Under the pieces are notes generated by a model, which saw nothing but the letters and a program-made list of their open reading frames with translations, did no database searches and had not been told where the DNA came from. A DNA stretch of 64,000 bases from Shinella yambaruensis (GTDB lineage Bacteria; Pseudomonadota; Alphaproteobacteria; Rhizobiales; Rhizobiaceae): contig NZ_JALJCK010000005.1 of NCBI RefSeq assembly GCF_022899355.1, positions 434,001-498,000 on the forward strand. Reading direction: 5' to 3'. Shown piece by piece: positions 1 through 8,738 of the stretch. A program made the position numbers and the translations under genes. Each line of letters starts with the position of its first letter. The first letter of the stretch is position 1.

Positions 1-347
1 TTGTGAACCGTCGTGTTGACCTCTCCCCAGAACGCGCCGATGGCGGCGGCGCCGTCGAGGTCTTCGATGACCGTGACCGCCGGTCGCGGTCCCGCCGCCA
101 TGTAGCGGTAATAGTCCATCCGCCGGCGGCGGATCACGTCGGGAGCCTCGGTTGACGGATGAACCGCACGAATTCTCGCCGTCCTTGCATAGCCGAAAAA
201 TGCCTTGAGACGAGGCTGCGCCGTAAGAACGGTGCCCCGGGTGAACCCCTGGAAGCCGCGCCTGCCCTGCGCGACCTCGATCGCGTTGCAGACCGTGGGC
301 GTATCGACGGAGGCCAGCAGGCTTTGAAGTGAAGCATCGAGTGTCAT
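1..347 (-). CDS. RraA family protein (3' end outside window)
   Basis: The minus-strand frame opens with ATG at 347, preceded by a clear AAGGAGG ribosome site, and runs off the left edge. The first ~115 residues begin MTLDASLQSLLASVDTPTVC, typical of the N-terminus of RraA-like proteins (RNase E regulator fold, which includes class II pyruvate aldolases such as HMG/CHA aldolase). The diagnostic G-x20-R-D/E metal site lies beyond the edge, so enzyme or regulator cannot be decided. It is the last visible gene of the minus operon that starts near 9983, 38 nt after the alpha/beta hydrolase. In such catabolic operons RraA relatives usually cleave a 2-keto acid or decarboxylate; that role here is inference. 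Confidence 0.75.
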   Translation of the reverse strand, partial: MTLDASLQSLLASVDTPTVCNAIEVAQGRRGFQGFTRGTVLTAQPRLKAFFGYARTARIRAVHPSTEAPDVIRRRRMDYYRYMAAGPRPAVTVIEDLDGAAAIGAFWGEVNTTVH

Positions 348-385
348 GGATGAACCTCCTTGAGATCGCCGGGCGACGGGGACTG

Positions 386-1084
386 TCACCGGACGAGCCA
401 ATGCGCGAGCGCCGACGAAACGGCGCCGGGCTGTTCGATCGTGGTGAGGTGCCCGGCCTGCTCGACCACGACGAGCTCGGAACGGGGCAAGAGCCGCGCC
501 ATCTCCTCGTGCCGGCGCGGGGGACACAGCCGATCCTCCGCCCCGCAGAGAACAAGCGTCGGACCGGAGTAAGAGCGGAGCGTCTCGGTCTGGTCGCGTC
601 GGTCCCGCAGGGCGATCGACTGGCGCTCGAAGAGAGCCGGCCCGAGCGCCGTCGCCATGTCGAGGACCAATTCGAGCAGCGGTTGCTTGTCGGCATTGGC
701 GGCGGCGAAATAGGCGGGGCGCATCTCCTCGACGATGACGGCGGCCAGCCTGCCGTTGCGCGCATCGTCGATCTGCTGGTTCCGGATCGGCAAGCGCTCC
801 GGCAGATCCGCGTGATGGTTCGTGTCGAGCAGCGCCAGCCGCTCAATCCGTTCCGGTGCCTGCCGCACCATCTCCATCGCCACGATGCCGCCCATGGAAA
901 GCCCGGCGAGGCGAAGCGGCCCCGGATGCCGGTCGAGAAGCATGCGGGCAAGTCCCTCGATGCTCGGCGGCCCGTCGAGCCGGGCGCAGATCACCTCGGC
1001 CCCGCCGGCGAGCGCCGCAGCCTGATGTGCGAAAAGGCGCTCGTCGCACATCAGGCCGGGTATCAGGAGCAGCGGCGCGCTCAC
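386..1084 (-). CDS. alpha/beta hydrolase
   Basis: This 232-residue alpha/beta-fold hydrolase starts at a GTG that overlaps the stop of the cupin gene (GTGA, 4-bp overlap), so translation is probably coupled. The protein begins VSAPLLLIPGLMCDERLF. The nucleophile elbow is GLSMGG (Ser near residue 67), the acid is probably Asp in GAEDRLCPP and the base is His in QAGHLTT near the C-terminus, so the Ser-Asp-His triad is complete. The length and HG-like loop fit small esterases or lactonases rather than lipases. In this sugar-type operon a lactone or ester hydrolysis step is a reasonable guess, but the substrate cannot be read from sequence. Confidence 0.88.
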   Translation of the reverse strand: MSAPLLLIPGLMCDERLFAHQAAALAGGAEVICARLDGPPSIEGLARMLLDRHPGPLRLAGLSMGGIVAMEMVRQAPERIERLALLDTNHHADLPERLPIRNQQIDDARNGRLAAVIVEEMRPAYFAAANADKQPLLELVLDMATALGPALFERQSIALRDRRDQTETLRSYSGPTLVLCGAEDRLCPPRRHEEMARLLPRSELVVVEQAGHLTTIEQPGAVSSALAHWLVR

Positions 1085-2061
1085 GCGGCCAGCTTGTGCG
1101 TCGGGCCAGCGGGGTCGTCGGTGTTGCGGACGCGGTAGAGGCTGGCCTCCCCTGTCATGGACGGCACGAGCGCGTGCTCCAGTCCGGGCGGCACGGCGCA
1201 GGTGTCGCCGGGCGCAAGGACGGCTTCGCCGCCCTGCCACGACAGTTTCCAGTGACCGCGCATGACCATGAGAACCTCGTGCGAGGGGGTCGTGTAGGGC
1301 GTTTCGGGAATGGAACCGCGGCCGAGCAGCTCGACCTCGAAGCCCGGGCGGTCGCGCAGCATGCCCTCGGTGCCGATCACCCTGGCCGGCTGGCGATCCG
1401 CCAGCGCCATCATGTCCCAGTAGCGGCCGACATAGTGCGGCACGACATCGAGGGTCGTCGGCTCGGGGAAGGCCTTCAGCTCTTCATCCGTCAGGAGCGG
1501 CATGGGCGGCACGCCGTCCGGCAGGGACTGTCCCTTCTTGGAATCGTAGAGTTTGCCGTTCTTGCCGAGCACCAGGCCGTGGTCCCGCGCATCCTCGATG
1601 ACCTGCGGCGCCCAGATGACGCCGCCGCCGGCATCGTCACCGCCGAGTATGGCCATGATCATCCCGTAATCGGTGCCGATATTCTCGAAGCCGCGGAAGA
1701 TCCCGGTCGGAATGTTGAAGATGTCGCCTTCCTCGAGCACGACCTCGCCGGCCGTTCCATGGCGGCCCCAGAAGAAGCGCCAGCGCCCCTTGAGCACGAA
1801 GAAGACCTCGGCCGTGCGATGTGAATGCAGCGAGTTGCGGCATTTGGGCGGCTGGCCGGCCGCGCCGATGTTGAAGCCGGGCGTCTCGCGAATGTGGATA
1901 TGCTGGTCCGGGCTCTCCGACACGCCGGCGCCGATGATGGTGAAGTTCTCCTTCTGGTTCGAACCCGGCGTATGGGCGTCGATGAAGGCGGTCTTGCACG
2001 GTTTCAGCTCGCCATAGCGCACGATGCGCCGTTCCATTTCCTGAGGTGTCATATCTCTCAT
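1081..2061 (-). CDS. bicupin protein with incomplete metal sites
   Basis: The 326-residue protein has two cupin domains. Domain 1 (about residues 75-130) carries NSLHSHRTAEVFFVLKG, a good HxH...E first motif, but the second motif reads GDIFNIPTGIFRGFEN, with Arg where the third metal His is expected. Domain 2 (about 245-310) has lost the first HxH (only PSHEVLMV remains) but keeps PPGLEHAL in its second motif. Overall it resembles bicupins of the gentisate/quercetin dioxygenase type. The start ATG at 2061 overlaps the preceding stop (ATGA). Whether it binds a metal with one His fewer, or is a sugar-binding or isomerase-type cupin, is open. Confidence 0.88.
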   Translation of the reverse strand: MRDMTPQEMERRIVRYGELKPCKTAFIDAHTPGSNQKENFTIIGAGVSESPDQHIHIRETPGFNIGAAGQPPKCRNSLHSHRTAEVFFVLKGRWRFFWGRHGTAGEVVLEEGDIFNIPTGIFRGFENIGTDYGMIMAILGGDDAGGGVIWAPQVIEDARDHGLVLGKNGKLYDSKKGQSLPDGVPPMPLLTDEELKAFPEPTTLDVVPHYVGRYWDMMALADRQPARVIGTEGMLRDRPGFEVELLGRGSIPETPYTTPSHEVLMVMRGHWKLSWQGGEAVLAPGDTCAVPPGLEHALVPSMTGEASLYRVRNTDDPAGPTHKLAA

Positions 2062-3035
2062 CCCGTCTTGAGGGCGATCTGCTTCCAGATCGCGGTTTCG
2101 TCGAAGATCACGAATTCGCGCTTGAGGCCGTAGGGGCCGAATTCCGCATGCGACATGCCCATGATGTGGACCTCCGCCTTTGTCGGCGCGCCGAAGCCGC
2201 CCCAGCCGTCATGGGTGCCCGTCAGCGACCATCGGAGCGCCGCGCGCGGCGGCATTGCCGCATCGGTCCGGCCGATGACGTGGTGGATCTCGAAGCGGGC
2301 ATCGGGAAACGCCGCGCGCAACTCCATCCAGAAGCGATCCGCCGCGCCCCGGCCATGAGCGGTGACGCCGCCGGGCAGGTCGAGCTGGCAGGCGCGGTCG
2401 TAGACCTTCGAAATGACCCTGAAATCGGCCGCCATGATCGCGGAAAGGAAGTCCGCGTAGTCCTTGCCGACCGGATGGTCGTTGCCGCGGCCCTTGTAGT
2501 CGCCGGCGATGTCGATCTCGGGCGTGAACGGCTTGACGCAGGCTTCCGAGCCTCCCTCGCGCTCGATCAGGTCGATCGCGAACTGCTTGGGATCCCAGCC
2601 GAGCTGGCGCACGATCGCCCCCTGGTCCCGGATCAGCCATTCGTCGTAGATCATATTGTCGCGCGCGGCGCAGTCCGCGATGATCCGGTAGGTCAGGGAC
2701 TTGCCCGAGGCCCTGCCATAGACGCCGTCGCCGAGATGGGTGGCTATCGACAGCAGGCGGTGCGAGGACAGCAGCGTGCCGTCTTCGTCGCTGCCCGACC
2801 AGATGACGTCCTCGCCCAGGAGCTGGCGGTCCGGAAATTCCGCAAGCGTCGCCATGGTGGCGCCGATGACGTTCCGGTTGCCGCGAACCACCGAGGCCGG
2901 CGAGCGCACGACGATATCGGGCGCGTAATACTGGTGCAGGGTGGCAATGCCGCGATCTTCCCAGATCTCCTTGGTGACACCGAGGATGTAGTCGGGGAAA
3001 TCCCTGAATTTCTTGTCAAATCCCTTGAGGGGCAT
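2058..3035 (-). CDS. two-domain SnoaL/NTF2-like protein
   Basis: The protein has 325 residues starting MPLKGFDKKFRDFPDY. Two consecutive NTF2-like (SnoaL polyketide-cyclase/ester-cyclase) domains can be seen: residues ~15-150, with conserved aromatic positions around HQYYAPDIVVRSP and YDEWLIRDQGAIVRQLG, and ~175-320, with DFLSAIMAADFRVISKVYDR and the tail GLKREFVIFDETAIWKQI. It is one of three separate NTF2-like proteins encoded within 8 kb (with 5129-5659 and 10177-11253). NTF2-fold enzymes include isomerases, dehydratases and aldolase-like cyclases acting on hydroxy- or keto-substrates; no catalytic residue can be assigned. The stop overlaps the cupin start (ATGA); the SDR gene ends 8 nt upstream. 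Confidence 0.87.
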   Translation of the reverse strand: MPLKGFDKKFRDFPDYILGVTKEIWEDRGIATLHQYYAPDIVVRSPASVVRGNRNVIGATMATLAEFPDRQLLGEDVIWSGSDEDGTLLSSHRLLSIATHLGDGVYGRASGKSLTYRIIADCAARDNMIYDEWLIRDQGAIVRQLGWDPKQFAIDLIEREGGSEACVKPFTPEIDIAGDYKGRGNDHPVGKDYADFLSAIMAADFRVISKVYDRACQLDLPGGVTAHGRGAADRFWMELRAAFPDARFEIHHVIGRTDAAMPPRAALRWSLTGTHDGWGGFGAPTKAEVHIMGMSHAEFGPYGLKREFVIFDETAIWKQIALKTG

Positions 3036-3043
3036 GCGGTCTC

Positions 3044-3817
3044 CTAACCGGCGGTCCAGCCGCCATCGATAAGAAGGGAAGTTCCGGTGATGAGCGCCGC
3101 GGCGTCCGACGCCAGGAAGACGACGGCACCCATGATGTCTTCGATCTCGCCGACCCGGCCGAGCTTTATCTTCTCGGTGATCCATCGCGTCCGCTCGGGG
3201 TTGGCGAAGGTCTGCTCGGTCAGCGGCGTGCGGATGAAGGTCGGGCAGATCGTGTTGACCCGGATGGCGTGCGGCGCCCATTCGATCGCCATCGCCTTGG
3301 TCATGCCTTCGAGCGCATGTTTCGACGCCGCATAGACCGAGCGGTCGACCCCGCCGACATGGCCCATCTGGGACGAGATCGTGACGATCGATCCGCCGCG
3401 GCCGCGGGCGATCATGCCGCGCGCGACTTCAGCCGCCGAGAAATGCGCCGCCCGCCAGTTGATGGCCGAAACGCTGTCGAAATCGGCGACCTGCGTCTCC
3501 AGCGCGGGACCATGGCGCGCAGTCCCCGCGCTGTTGACATAGATGTCGAAGGGTTCGAGCCCGCCGATGGCGTCCCGCATCGCGGCGATATCCGCGATGT
3601 CGAACGCTATCGCTTCGGCCTTTCCGCCTTCCGCGCCGATCGCCCTCACCACGTCCGCAAGCCGCTCCCGGCCTCGGGCGGCACACACGACATGCGCGCC
3701 CGCCGCCGCCAGCGCCGCGGCAGCGCCGAGCCCGATCCCGGACGACGCCCCCGTGACCAGGGCGCGACGGCCATCCAGCCGGAACGACGGCGTGCGTGGC
3801 AGGGATGCGGGGGTCAT
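3044..3817 (-). CDS. SDR family NAD(P)-dependent oxidoreductase
   Basis: This classical short-chain dehydrogenase/reductase has 257 residues. The nucleotide-binding motif is GASSGIGLG near the N-terminus, followed by the NSAG motif (here VNSAGTA), the catalytic Ser in TISSQMG and [10 protein letters not shown] with the active-site Tyr and Lys. The C-terminus [13 protein letters not shown] is typical. The start ATG at 3817 overlaps the stop of the HisD-like gene (ATGA), so the two dehydrogenases are probably made together and may catalyse successive oxidations of one polyol or hydroxy compound. An SDR next to a HisD-like enzyme also occurs in dihydroxypropanesulfonate pathways (HpsO/HpsP with HpsN). 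Substrate unproven. Confidence 0.93.
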   Translation of the reverse strand: MTPASLPRTPSFRLDGRRALVTGASSGIGLGAAAALAAAGAHVVCAARGRERLADVVRAIGAEGGKAEAIAFDIADIAAMRDAIGGLEPFDIYVNSAGTARHGPALETQVADFDSVSAINWRAAHFSAAEVARGMIARGRGGSIVTISSQMGHVGGVDRSVYAASKHALEGMTKAMAIEWAPHAIRVNTICPTFIRTPLTEQTFANPERTRWITEKIKLGRVGEIEDIMGAVVFLASDAAALITGTSLLIDGGWTAG

Positions 3818-5124
3818 TCGGCGGCCGCTCCGTATGGCACGTTCCGGCCGCCATAACGGCGCACGCGCACATTGGCCTGCTCCGCATGGCCGACGAAACC
3901 TTCCAGCATGCACAGGCGCGAGCAATATTCGCCGATCGTCGCGGCCGCCTCGTCGGTCAGCACCTTCTGGTAGGAATGCGTCTTGAGGAACTTGCCGACC
4001 CACAGCCCGCCGGTATATCGGCCGGCTTTCTTGGTCGGCAGGGTGTGATTGGTGCCGATCACCTTGTCGCCATTGGCGACATTGGTGCGCGGTCCCAGGA
4101 ACAGCGCGCCATAGGCCGTCATGTTCTCCAGATACCAGTCGTCGCGGTCGGTCATCACCTGCACATGCTCGGAGGCGATGTCATTGGCGACGGCAAGCAT
4201 CTCCTCATGGCTGTCGCAAAGGACGACCTCGCCGTAATCGCGCCAGGAGGCGGATGCCGTCTCGGCGGTCGGAAGCAGCTTCAGCAGGCGTTCGACCTCG
4301 GCCATCGTCGCCTCGGCGAGCCGGCGCGAATTGGTCACCAGCACGGCGGGCGAATTGTAGCCATGCTCCGCCTGGCCCAGCAGGTCGGTGGCGCAGACCT
4401 CGGCGTCCACCGTCTCGTCGGCGATGACCATCGTCTCGGTCGGCCCTGCGAAGAGGTCGATGCCGACCCGCCCGAAAAGCTGGCGCTTGGCTTCGGCGAC
4501 ATAGGCGTTGCCGGGGCCGACGAGCATGTGCACCGGCTCGATCGTCTGCGTGCCGAGCGCCAGCGCGCCGACGGCCTGGATGCCGCCCAACACGTAGATC
4601 TCATGCGCGCCGCCGAGATGCATCGCCGCGATGACGGCCGGGTTCGGCGCACCCTTGAAGGGCGGTGTCGCCGCAGCGATCCGCGGCACGCCGGCCACGG
4701 ACGCGGTCAGCACCGACATATGCGCCGAAGCGACCATCGGGAATTTGCCGCCCGGAACGTAGCAGCCGACCGACTGGACCGGCAGGTTGCGATGCCCGAG
4801 GATGATGCCCGGGAGCGTCTCGATCTCGACATCCGTCATCGAGGCACGCTGCGCTTCGGCAAAGCGCCGGACCTGTGCCTGGGCGAAGCGGATATCCGCC
4901 ATGTCGCGGGCGGAGACCCGGTTCATCAGGGCCTCGATCTCGGACGCGGTCAGCCGGAAGGCCGGCGGATCGTAGCGGTCGAACTTGACGGACAGCGCGC
5001 GGACGGCGGCATCGCCGCGCGCCTCGATATCCGCCAGGATCGCCTCGACATTGGCGCGGACCGTGGCGTCGTCGCCCGACCGCTCCTCCGCGGACTTTCC
5101 CTTCTTCAGATACGTGACAGGCAT
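3814..5124 (-). CDS. histidinol-dehydrogenase-family enzyme (HisD/HpsN-like), catabolic paralogue
   Basis: The 436-residue protein belongs to the histidinol dehydrogenase superfamily. Hallmarks are [28 protein letters not shown], the Zn-ligand segment DLLGQAEHG (Gln and His), the catalytic EH pair in [24 protein letters not shown] and a late GHAEQ His. The metal and catalytic set of true HisD is therefore present. There are no histidine genes nearby; it sits between an SDR and a SnoaL-like gene in a LacI-regulated transporter operon, so a catabolic alcohol-to-acid oxidation is far likelier than biosynthesis. The N-terminus ([10 protein letters not shown]) resembles HpsN, sulfopropanediol 3-dehydrogenase. 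Without suyAB-type genes in view, sulfonate metabolism is only an option. Confidence 0.9.
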   Translation of the reverse strand: MPVTYLKKGKSAEERSGDDATVRANVEAILADIEARGDAAVRALSVKFDRYDPPAFRLTASEIEALMNRVSARDMADIRFAQAQVRRFAEAQRASMTDVEIETLPGIILGHRNLPVQSVGCYVPGGKFPMVASAHMSVLTASVAGVPRIAAATPPFKGAPNPAVIAAMHLGGAHEIYVLGGIQAVGALALGTQTIEPVHMLVGPGNAYVAEAKRQLFGRVGIDLFAGPTETMVIADETVDAEVCATDLLGQAEHGYNSPAVLVTNSRRLAEATMAEVERLLKLLPTAETASASWRDYGEVVLCDSHEEMLAVANDIASEHVQVMTDRDDWYLENMTAYGALFLGPRTNVANGDKVIGTNHTLPTKKAGRYTGGLWVGKFLKTHSYQKVLTDEAAATIGEYCSRLCMLEGFVGHAEQANVRVRRYGGRNVPYGAAAE

Positions 5125-5128
5125 GGTC

Positions 5129-5659
5129 TCATCCCTGCTTCTTCGGCGGAACCTTCTCGCCGCTGTCATAGGCTTCCCAGCCATGGCCGTTGAACGGATC
5201 GACGCCGAGCTGGCGCATCACATGGGGGAAATCGACGGTGACCCAGTTGTCGACGATCTTGCCGTCGACGACCTTCCAGAAGTCCATGTAGCGGATCTCG
5301 ACGCGCTTGCCGGTCGGGGCGATGCCCATGAACTCGCCGGAATGGGTGGCTTCCTGGCGTCCGAAGGCAGCGCCCCACTCGCCGTCGAAGAGACGCGCCT
5401 CGTCGACGCAGACCTTGTCGGAGAAGGCGGCCTGGAACGGATGCTGCCAGTTCCGCTGGAACTCCTTGAGGCCCATCTTGGTGCCGCAGCCGGCATTGCC
5501 GAGCCAGCGGAAATTCTCGGCGAAGAACTCGCCGATATCGGAGATGCGATGGTCGTTGAGGCCATCGACCATGCCTTCGATCACCGCCTTGGTCTCGGCG
5601 GTCTTGCTGTGGTCGTTGTCCTTGGTGAGGACGCCCTGTTCCGGTCTTGAGCCTTTCAT
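5129..5659 (-). CDS. single-domain SnoaL/NTF2-like protein
   Basis: This 176-residue protein has one NTF2-like domain (about residues 25-150): [19 protein letters not shown] at the start of the fold, then [20 protein letters not shown], and the sheet ending [20 protein letters not shown], the usual SnoaL polyketide-cyclase pattern. The ATG at 5659 follows AGGAAAGGA. It lies 4 nt upstream of the HisD-like gene and 5 nt downstream of the transporter ATPase, in the middle of the operon, so it is probably an enzyme of the pathway rather than an accessory factor. Function unknown; it is the shortest of the three NTF2-like proteins of this locus. Confidence 0.9.
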   Translation of the reverse strand: MKGSRPEQGVLTKDNDHSKTAETKAVIEGMVDGLNDHRISDIGEFFAENFRWLGNAGCGTKMGLKEFQRNWQHPFQAAFSDKVCVDEARLFDGEWGAAFGRQEATHSGEFMGIAPTGKRVEIRYMDFWKVVDGKIVDNWVTVDFPHVMRQLGVDPFNGHGWEAYDSGEKVPPKKQG

Positions 5660-5664
5660 GTCAA

Positions 5665-6729
5665 TCAATCCTTTCCTGGATGTTCGATGCGATGCCCGCT
5701 GCGGGCATCGAAGAAGTGGCAGATCGAGGCCGGCACGGTGATCCCCACCGGTGCGCCGATCGCGATGCGGAAATCCTTGGGTGTCTTGACCGCGGCGAGC
5801 GCCTTGCCGCACTGCACGGTCACCATCGAGGCATCGCCGAGCAGCTCCATGGAATAGACCGGCGCGCTTATCTGGCCGCCCCGGTCCGCCACGCCGGCAT
5901 CCTCGGCCCGGAAGCCCAGCGTCACCGGACCGTCCGGCATGCCGGCAAGGCCCTCGACCCGCATGTTGGTCGCGGTAAAAACGCCGGACCGGATGTCGCC
6001 TTCGATGAGGTTCATGGCCGGCGAGCCGATGAAGCCGGCAACGAAGGTGTTCGCCGGGCGGTCGTAGATCTGCATCGGCGTGCCGACCTGCTGCACGATC
6101 CCACGGTTCATGACGACCACGCGGTCGGCGAGCGTCATGGCCTCGATCTGGTCATGGGTGACGTAGATCGTGGTGGTCTTCAGTTCGTGGTGCAGGTTCT
6201 TGATCTGGGCGCGCGTCGAGACGCGCAGCTTGGCATCGAGATTGGACAGCGGCTCGTCCATCAGGAAGACGGTCGGCTGGCGCACGATGGCGCGGGCGAG
6301 CGCCACGCGCTGCCGTTGACCGCCGGACAGCGCCGCCGGCCGCCGCTCCAGGAAGTCGCCGAGCTCGACCATGGCGGCCGCCCGCATGACGCGTTCATGG
6401 TGGGTCTCGCGCGGAACCTTGCGCACCCTCAGCGGGAACCGGATGTTCTCGTAGACCGACATGGTCGGATAGAGGCCGTAGGACTGGAACACCATGGCGA
6501 TGTCGCGGTCCTTGGGCTCCAGCGTGTTGACCACGCGATCGCCGATCCAGATCTCGCCGTCGGAGATGGTTTCGAGACCGGCGATCATGCGCATGGTCGT
6601 GGTCTTGCCGCAGCCCGAGGGACCGAGCAGCACAAGGAACTCCCCGTCGGCAATGTCGAGGCTGAGCGCATCGACGCCGGTGAACCCCGCCCATTTCTTG
6701 CTTACATTCTTGAGGCTGATGGTCGCCAT
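5665..6729 (-). CDS. sugar-type (CUT1) ABC transporter ATPase, MalK/UgpC-like
   Basis: This 354-residue cytoplasmic ATPase has Walker A GPSGCGKTT (residues ~36-44), Q-loop VFQSYGLYP, signature LSGGQRQR (~134), Walker B VFLMDEP with the following LSNLDAKLR, and the H-loop YVTHDQ. A C-terminal TOBE/MalK regulatory domain (from ~245, YDRPANTFVAGFIGSPAMN) is diagnostic for the MalK/UgpC branch that energises carbohydrate importers. It lies 5 nt downstream of the second permease and completes a full importer with the permeases at 6735-7616 and 7627-8655 and the binding protein at 8739-9983. Confidence 0.96.
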   Translation of the reverse strand: MATISLKNVSKKWAGFTGVDALSLDIADGEFLVLLGPSGCGKTTTMRMIAGLETISDGEIWIGDRVVNTLEPKDRDIAMVFQSYGLYPTMSVYENIRFPLRVRKVPRETHHERVMRAAAMVELGDFLERRPAALSGGQRQRVALARAIVRQPTVFLMDEPLSNLDAKLRVSTRAQIKNLHHELKTTTIYVTHDQIEAMTLADRVVVMNRGIVQQVGTPMQIYDRPANTFVAGFIGSPAMNLIEGDIRSGVFTATNMRVEGLAGMPDGPVTLGFRAEDAGVADRGGQISAPVYSMELLGDASMVTVQCGKALAAVKTPKDFRIAIGAPVGITVPASICHFFDARSGHRIEHPGKD

Positions 6730-6734
6730 GCCGG

Positions 6735-7616
6735 TTAACCCTTGACTGCGCCGGCGGTGAGCCCGCTGACGATGTGGCGCTGGAAGAAAAGCACGAGGAT
6801 GAAGAGCGGCACCGTGGCCGAGACGACCGCCGAGACGGCGAACATCACATTGCCCTGCACCTGCGTGCTGCCCATGAAGCTCGCGATCTTCGGCACCATC
6901 GTCTGGTTCTCCTGCGAGAGCAGGACGGCGGTGACCGCAAAATCGTTGTAGGCGAGCAGGAAGGAGAACAGGCCGGTGGTGATCACGCCCGGCCACATGA
7001 CCGGGATGATGACCAGCCGGAACGCCTGGAAGCGTGAACAGCCGTCGACCATCGCGCTCTCGTCGAGGTCCTTCGGGATGGTCTGGAAGAAGGAATTGAG
7101 CATCCAGATGGTGAAGGGCTGGTTGATCGCCACGAGCACGATGATCGCCGTGGACAGATAGCCCCAGACACCGAGCTGGAAGAAGGGCAGCAGATAGCCC
7201 GACAGCAACGTGATATGCGGCATGGCGCGGAAGATCAGCGCCGCGATCAGGATCCAGAAGGCATAGCGGGCGGTCGAGCGCGACAGGGCGTAGCCACCCA
7301 GCGTGCCGAAGGTCAGCGAGATGACCACGACGAAGCCGGTCACGATGCCGGTATTGATGACCGAACGCCAGAACTCGCGTTCGACCCAGGCGCCGTAATA
7401 GCCTCGGCCGGTGAAGCTGCTGCCGGTCTCGGCGAGCGTCTGGACGCCGTAGAGCGCATTCAGCCAGTCCTGGCGCGAGAAGAAATCGCCCTGCACCTTG
7501 AACGATCCCCAGAGCGTCCAGACGAAGGGGAAGGCCGCCATCAGCAGCCAGAGCGTGATGAAGCCGATCGCGGCCCCGCGCATCCAGGGTGAGGTCTTTG
7601 CAGTCAGGACCGACAT
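6735..7616 (-). CDS. carbohydrate ABC transporter permease (MalG type)
   Basis: The integral membrane permease has 293 residues and about six transmembrane helices. The ATG at 7616 follows GAGGAG at good spacing; an upstream in-frame TTG was rejected. The EAA loop that contacts the ATPase reads LDESAMVDGCSRFQAFRLVIIP, near residue 195. The long N-terminal periplasmic loop and the terminal SGLTAGAVKG are typical of MalG/UgpE family members. It is 10 nt from the preceding permease gene, with which it forms a heterodimeric channel. Confidence 0.95.
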   Translation of the reverse strand: MSVLTAKTSPWMRGAAIGFITLWLLMAAFPFVWTLWGSFKVQGDFFSRQDWLNALYGVQTLAETGSSFTGRGYYGAWVEREFWRSVINTGIVTGFVVVISLTFGTLGGYALSRSTARYAFWILIAALIFRAMPHITLLSGYLLPFFQLGVWGYLSTAIIVLVAINQPFTIWMLNSFFQTIPKDLDESAMVDGCSRFQAFRLVIIPVMWPGVITTGLFSFLLAYNDFAVTAVLLSQENQTMVPKIASFMGSTQVQGNVMFAVSAVVSATVPLFILVLFFQRHIVSGLTAGAVKG

Positions 7617-7626
7617 GGCCAACTCC

Positions 7627-8655
7627 TCAGTGCCGACGCTTGAAATCGCGCCAGGTCCGCACGAGCACGGGCGCCATGAGAATGCAGATGCCGATGATGG
7701 TCAGCATCGAGGTCGCCGCCGCCGAGCCGAAGAGCGGCGCGCCGGTGCTGCGCAGATCGGTGTAGATCGCGTAGGAGAGCGATGTCGCGCTCGCGCCGGC
7801 ATTGAAGCCGACGATCGGTTCGAAGACGCGGAAATTATCCATCAGCTGGATCAGCCCGACGAAGATCGCAAGCGGCATCAGGTGCGGCAGGACCACGAAG
7901 CGAATGCGCTCGAAACGGTTGGCGCCGTCGATCATCGCGCTTTCGAGCGTGTCATGCGGCAGGGTCTGGAGACCGGCATAGAAGACGACGAAGGCGAAGG
8001 GGGCCGAGTGCCAGACGCCATAGACCATGAGCGTGATCCAGGTCAGCGTGGGTGACGCCTTGAGCGAGAGGTCCGGATCGTTGAACAGCGCCTGGAGCGA
8101 CGCTCCGATGATGCCGTTCGCATCGATCATCCAGAACAGGATCAGCGAGCCGATCAGCGGCGTGATGATCATCGGCAGGAGGGAGGCGAAGATCACCGGC
8201 CCCTTCACGAAATACGGGAGCGCGTTGACCGCGAGTGCGATCATGAAGCCGAGGATGAGCACCAGCGGCGTGACCACGAACGTATAGGCGAGCGTGAAGC
8301 CCAAGGCCTTGTACAGGGGCAGGCTGCCGACGCGCGTCAGGAAATCGATCGGCCCGCTGGCCTCGGCGAATGCCTCACGCACCTCCTTGGCCGCGAGATG
8401 CTTGCGGTCCAGATAGGTGCCGAGGCCGTTGAAGCGGCCGAGCGGCTGGTCGCGCCTGAGTTCGGCCGTCGCCGCCTCGTCGACATGGCTTTCCTTCTTG
8501 CAGCCGAAGGGGCCGCAATTCTCGGCGGTCACCATGACCCGCTCGTGCTCGATGAACAGCGACTGGACGACAACCGAGACGATCGGAAGGGCGATGAAGA
8601 TCAGCATCGCCAGGGCTGACGGCAGGATAAACGCAATGAATGTCCGATGCGGCAT
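7627..8655 (-). CDS. carbohydrate ABC transporter permease (MalF type)
   Basis: The 342-residue membrane protein has an N-terminal helix (AFILPSALAMLIFIALPIVS), then a ~90-residue periplasmic insertion containing two cysteines (ENCGPFGCKK), then five further helices. The insertion after the first helix is characteristic of MalF-type partners. The EAA loop is LESAMIDGANRFERIRFVVLP (residues ~240-260). The start ATG at 8655 follows a GAGGG ribosome site. It is separated from the binding-protein gene by an 83-nt gap holding a strong hairpin, which probably lowers permease relative to binding-protein expression. Confidence 0.95.
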   Translation of the reverse strand: MPHRTFIAFILPSALAMLIFIALPIVSVVVQSLFIEHERVMVTAENCGPFGCKKESHVDEAATAELRRDQPLGRFNGLGTYLDRKHLAAKEVREAFAEASGPIDFLTRVGSLPLYKALGFTLAYTFVVTPLVLILGFMIALAVNALPYFVKGPVIFASLLPMIITPLIGSLILFWMIDANGIIGASLQALFNDPDLSLKASPTLTWITLMVYGVWHSAPFAFVVFYAGLQTLPHDTLESAMIDGANRFERIRFVVLPHLMPLAIFVGLIQLMDNFRVFEPIVGFNAGASATSLSYAIYTDLRSTGAPLFGSAAATSMLTIIGICILMAPVLVRTWRDFKRRH

Positions 8656-8691
8656 CGAGCCCTCCCTTTGTGCCGGTTGTGGATCAGGTGT

Positions 8692-8717
8692 TCGCGGGCG
8701 AGGCAGCCTGCCCGCGA
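8692..8717 (-). terminator. intercistronic hairpin between binding protein and permease
   Basis: TCGCGGGC (8692-8699) and GCCCGCGA (8710-8717) form a perfect 8-bp GC-rich stem with a 10-nt loop, in the gap between the binding-protein stop (8739) and the MalF-type permease start (8655). No U-run follows, so it more likely acts as an mRNA-stabilising 3' end or a leaky attenuator, as in many binding-protein operons, than as a full terminator. Confidence 0.55.
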
Positions 8718-8738
8718 CGTGGCGGAGCCGGCGCGGCC

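Noticed and set aside
3814-5124. Histidine biosynthesis hisD
   Set aside because: The catalytic residues agree, but there are no his genes, and it is embedded in a LacI-regulated import operon with an SDR and SnoaL-like proteins.
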